64,000 bases of DNA from Alphaproteobacteria bacterium (GTDB lineage Bacteria > Pseudomonadota > Alphaproteobacteria > Sphingomonadales > Sphingomonadaceae): the NCBI GenBank assembly GCA_018823325.1, contig JAHJIJ010000027.1:62001-126000 (forward strand). Direction: 5' to 3'. A model generated the notes under the pieces. That model did not search any database. It was not told the DNA's origin and saw nothing but the letters and a program-made list of their open reading frames with translations. Below, piece by piece: positions 63,940 to 64,000 of this stretch. The translations under genes and the position numbers were made by a program. Every line of letters begins with the position of its first letter. Positions within the stretch are counted from its first letter, which is position 1.

Positions 63940-64000
63940 ATGAGGCTTGATATGGACCTGCGCCCGCTCAAATCGATCGAAACCGGCATTGCCACTGCTG
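63940..64000 (+). CDS. Start of an unidentified gene (cut by right edge)
   Basis: ATG 63940, with GAAGGG about 10 nt upstream, opens a frame to the window end: 20 codons reading MRLDMDLRPLKSIETGIATA. ATG 63952 is a second possible start. Too short to identify. The preceding 123-bp gap (63817-63939) contains nothing else that I recognise. Confidence 0.45.
   Translation, partial: MRLDMDLRPLKSIETGIATA

Overview
The window is one continuous stretch of a high-GC alphaproteobacterial chromosome, most likely a sphingomonad (Sphingobium, Novosphingobium or a relative). Grounds: a stand-alone F0 ATP synthase operon with paired b and b' subunits; eno-ftsB-pdhA-pdhB and carA/carB-greA neighbourhoods; an E1-beta subunit with a fused lipoyl domain; and a lignostilbene-dioxygenase catabolic region with a LigW-type decarboxylase, as known from Sphingobium SYK-6 and Novosphingobium aromaticivorans. 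I found no tRNA, rRNA, CRISPR array or recognisable IS transposase.

Layout. 1-4547: uvrC (cut by the left edge) and the F0 operon atpI-B-E-X-F, all on the minus strand. 4702-9971: a ydbH-ynbE-ydbL envelope operon with its terminator, then radC and a secreted EF-hand protein. 10223-15028: purB, a LapA-domain gene coupled to pyrF, and a flavin amine oxidase paired with a c-type cytochrome. 15043-17260: HNH protein, MOSC protein and a GT4 glycosyltransferase. 17423-21072: a light-sensing block of heme oxygenase, bacteriophytochrome/HWE kinase/receiver and a BLUF protein. 21099-24515: a PadR regulator with a palindromic upstream site and a DUF2218 gene, then rarA and an RNase H-like protein. 24681-31108: an NAD-dependent molybdenum formate dehydrogenase operon, fdsG-fdsB-mobA-fdsA-fdsD-fdhD.

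31171-44500 is the accessory, catabolic part. It holds a MarR regulator and AAHS transporter, divergent from a lignostilbene dioxygenase, a DUF3237 protein and a luciferase-like oxidoreductase. A minus-strand run follows (MFS, aldehyde dehydrogenase, LigW-type decarboxylase, MFS, GMC oxidoreductase), divergent from an NTF2-like protein. Together they look like a route for uptake and cleavage of lignin-derived diaryl compounds through a stilbene, with oxidation and decarboxylation of the products. The NTF2-like gene is a candidate stilbene-forming (diarylpropane lyase) enzyme.

44599-64000 is mainly housekeeping: pdhB/pdhA/ftsB/eno, a stress-type membrane-protein operon behind a candidate EcfG promoter, rhomboid, greA, an overlapping carA-rraB-orf-carB operon, a YqeY-like gene, dnaG, rpoD and a GT25 glycosyltransferase. 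Between the YqeY-like gene and dnaG sits a 414-bp unit: a DUF559 nuclease gene bracketed by 36-bp inverted repeats. The left repeat abuts the start codon and supplies the ribosome-binding site; the right repeat encodes part of the C-terminus. With the diaryl cluster, it is the most unusual structure in the window.
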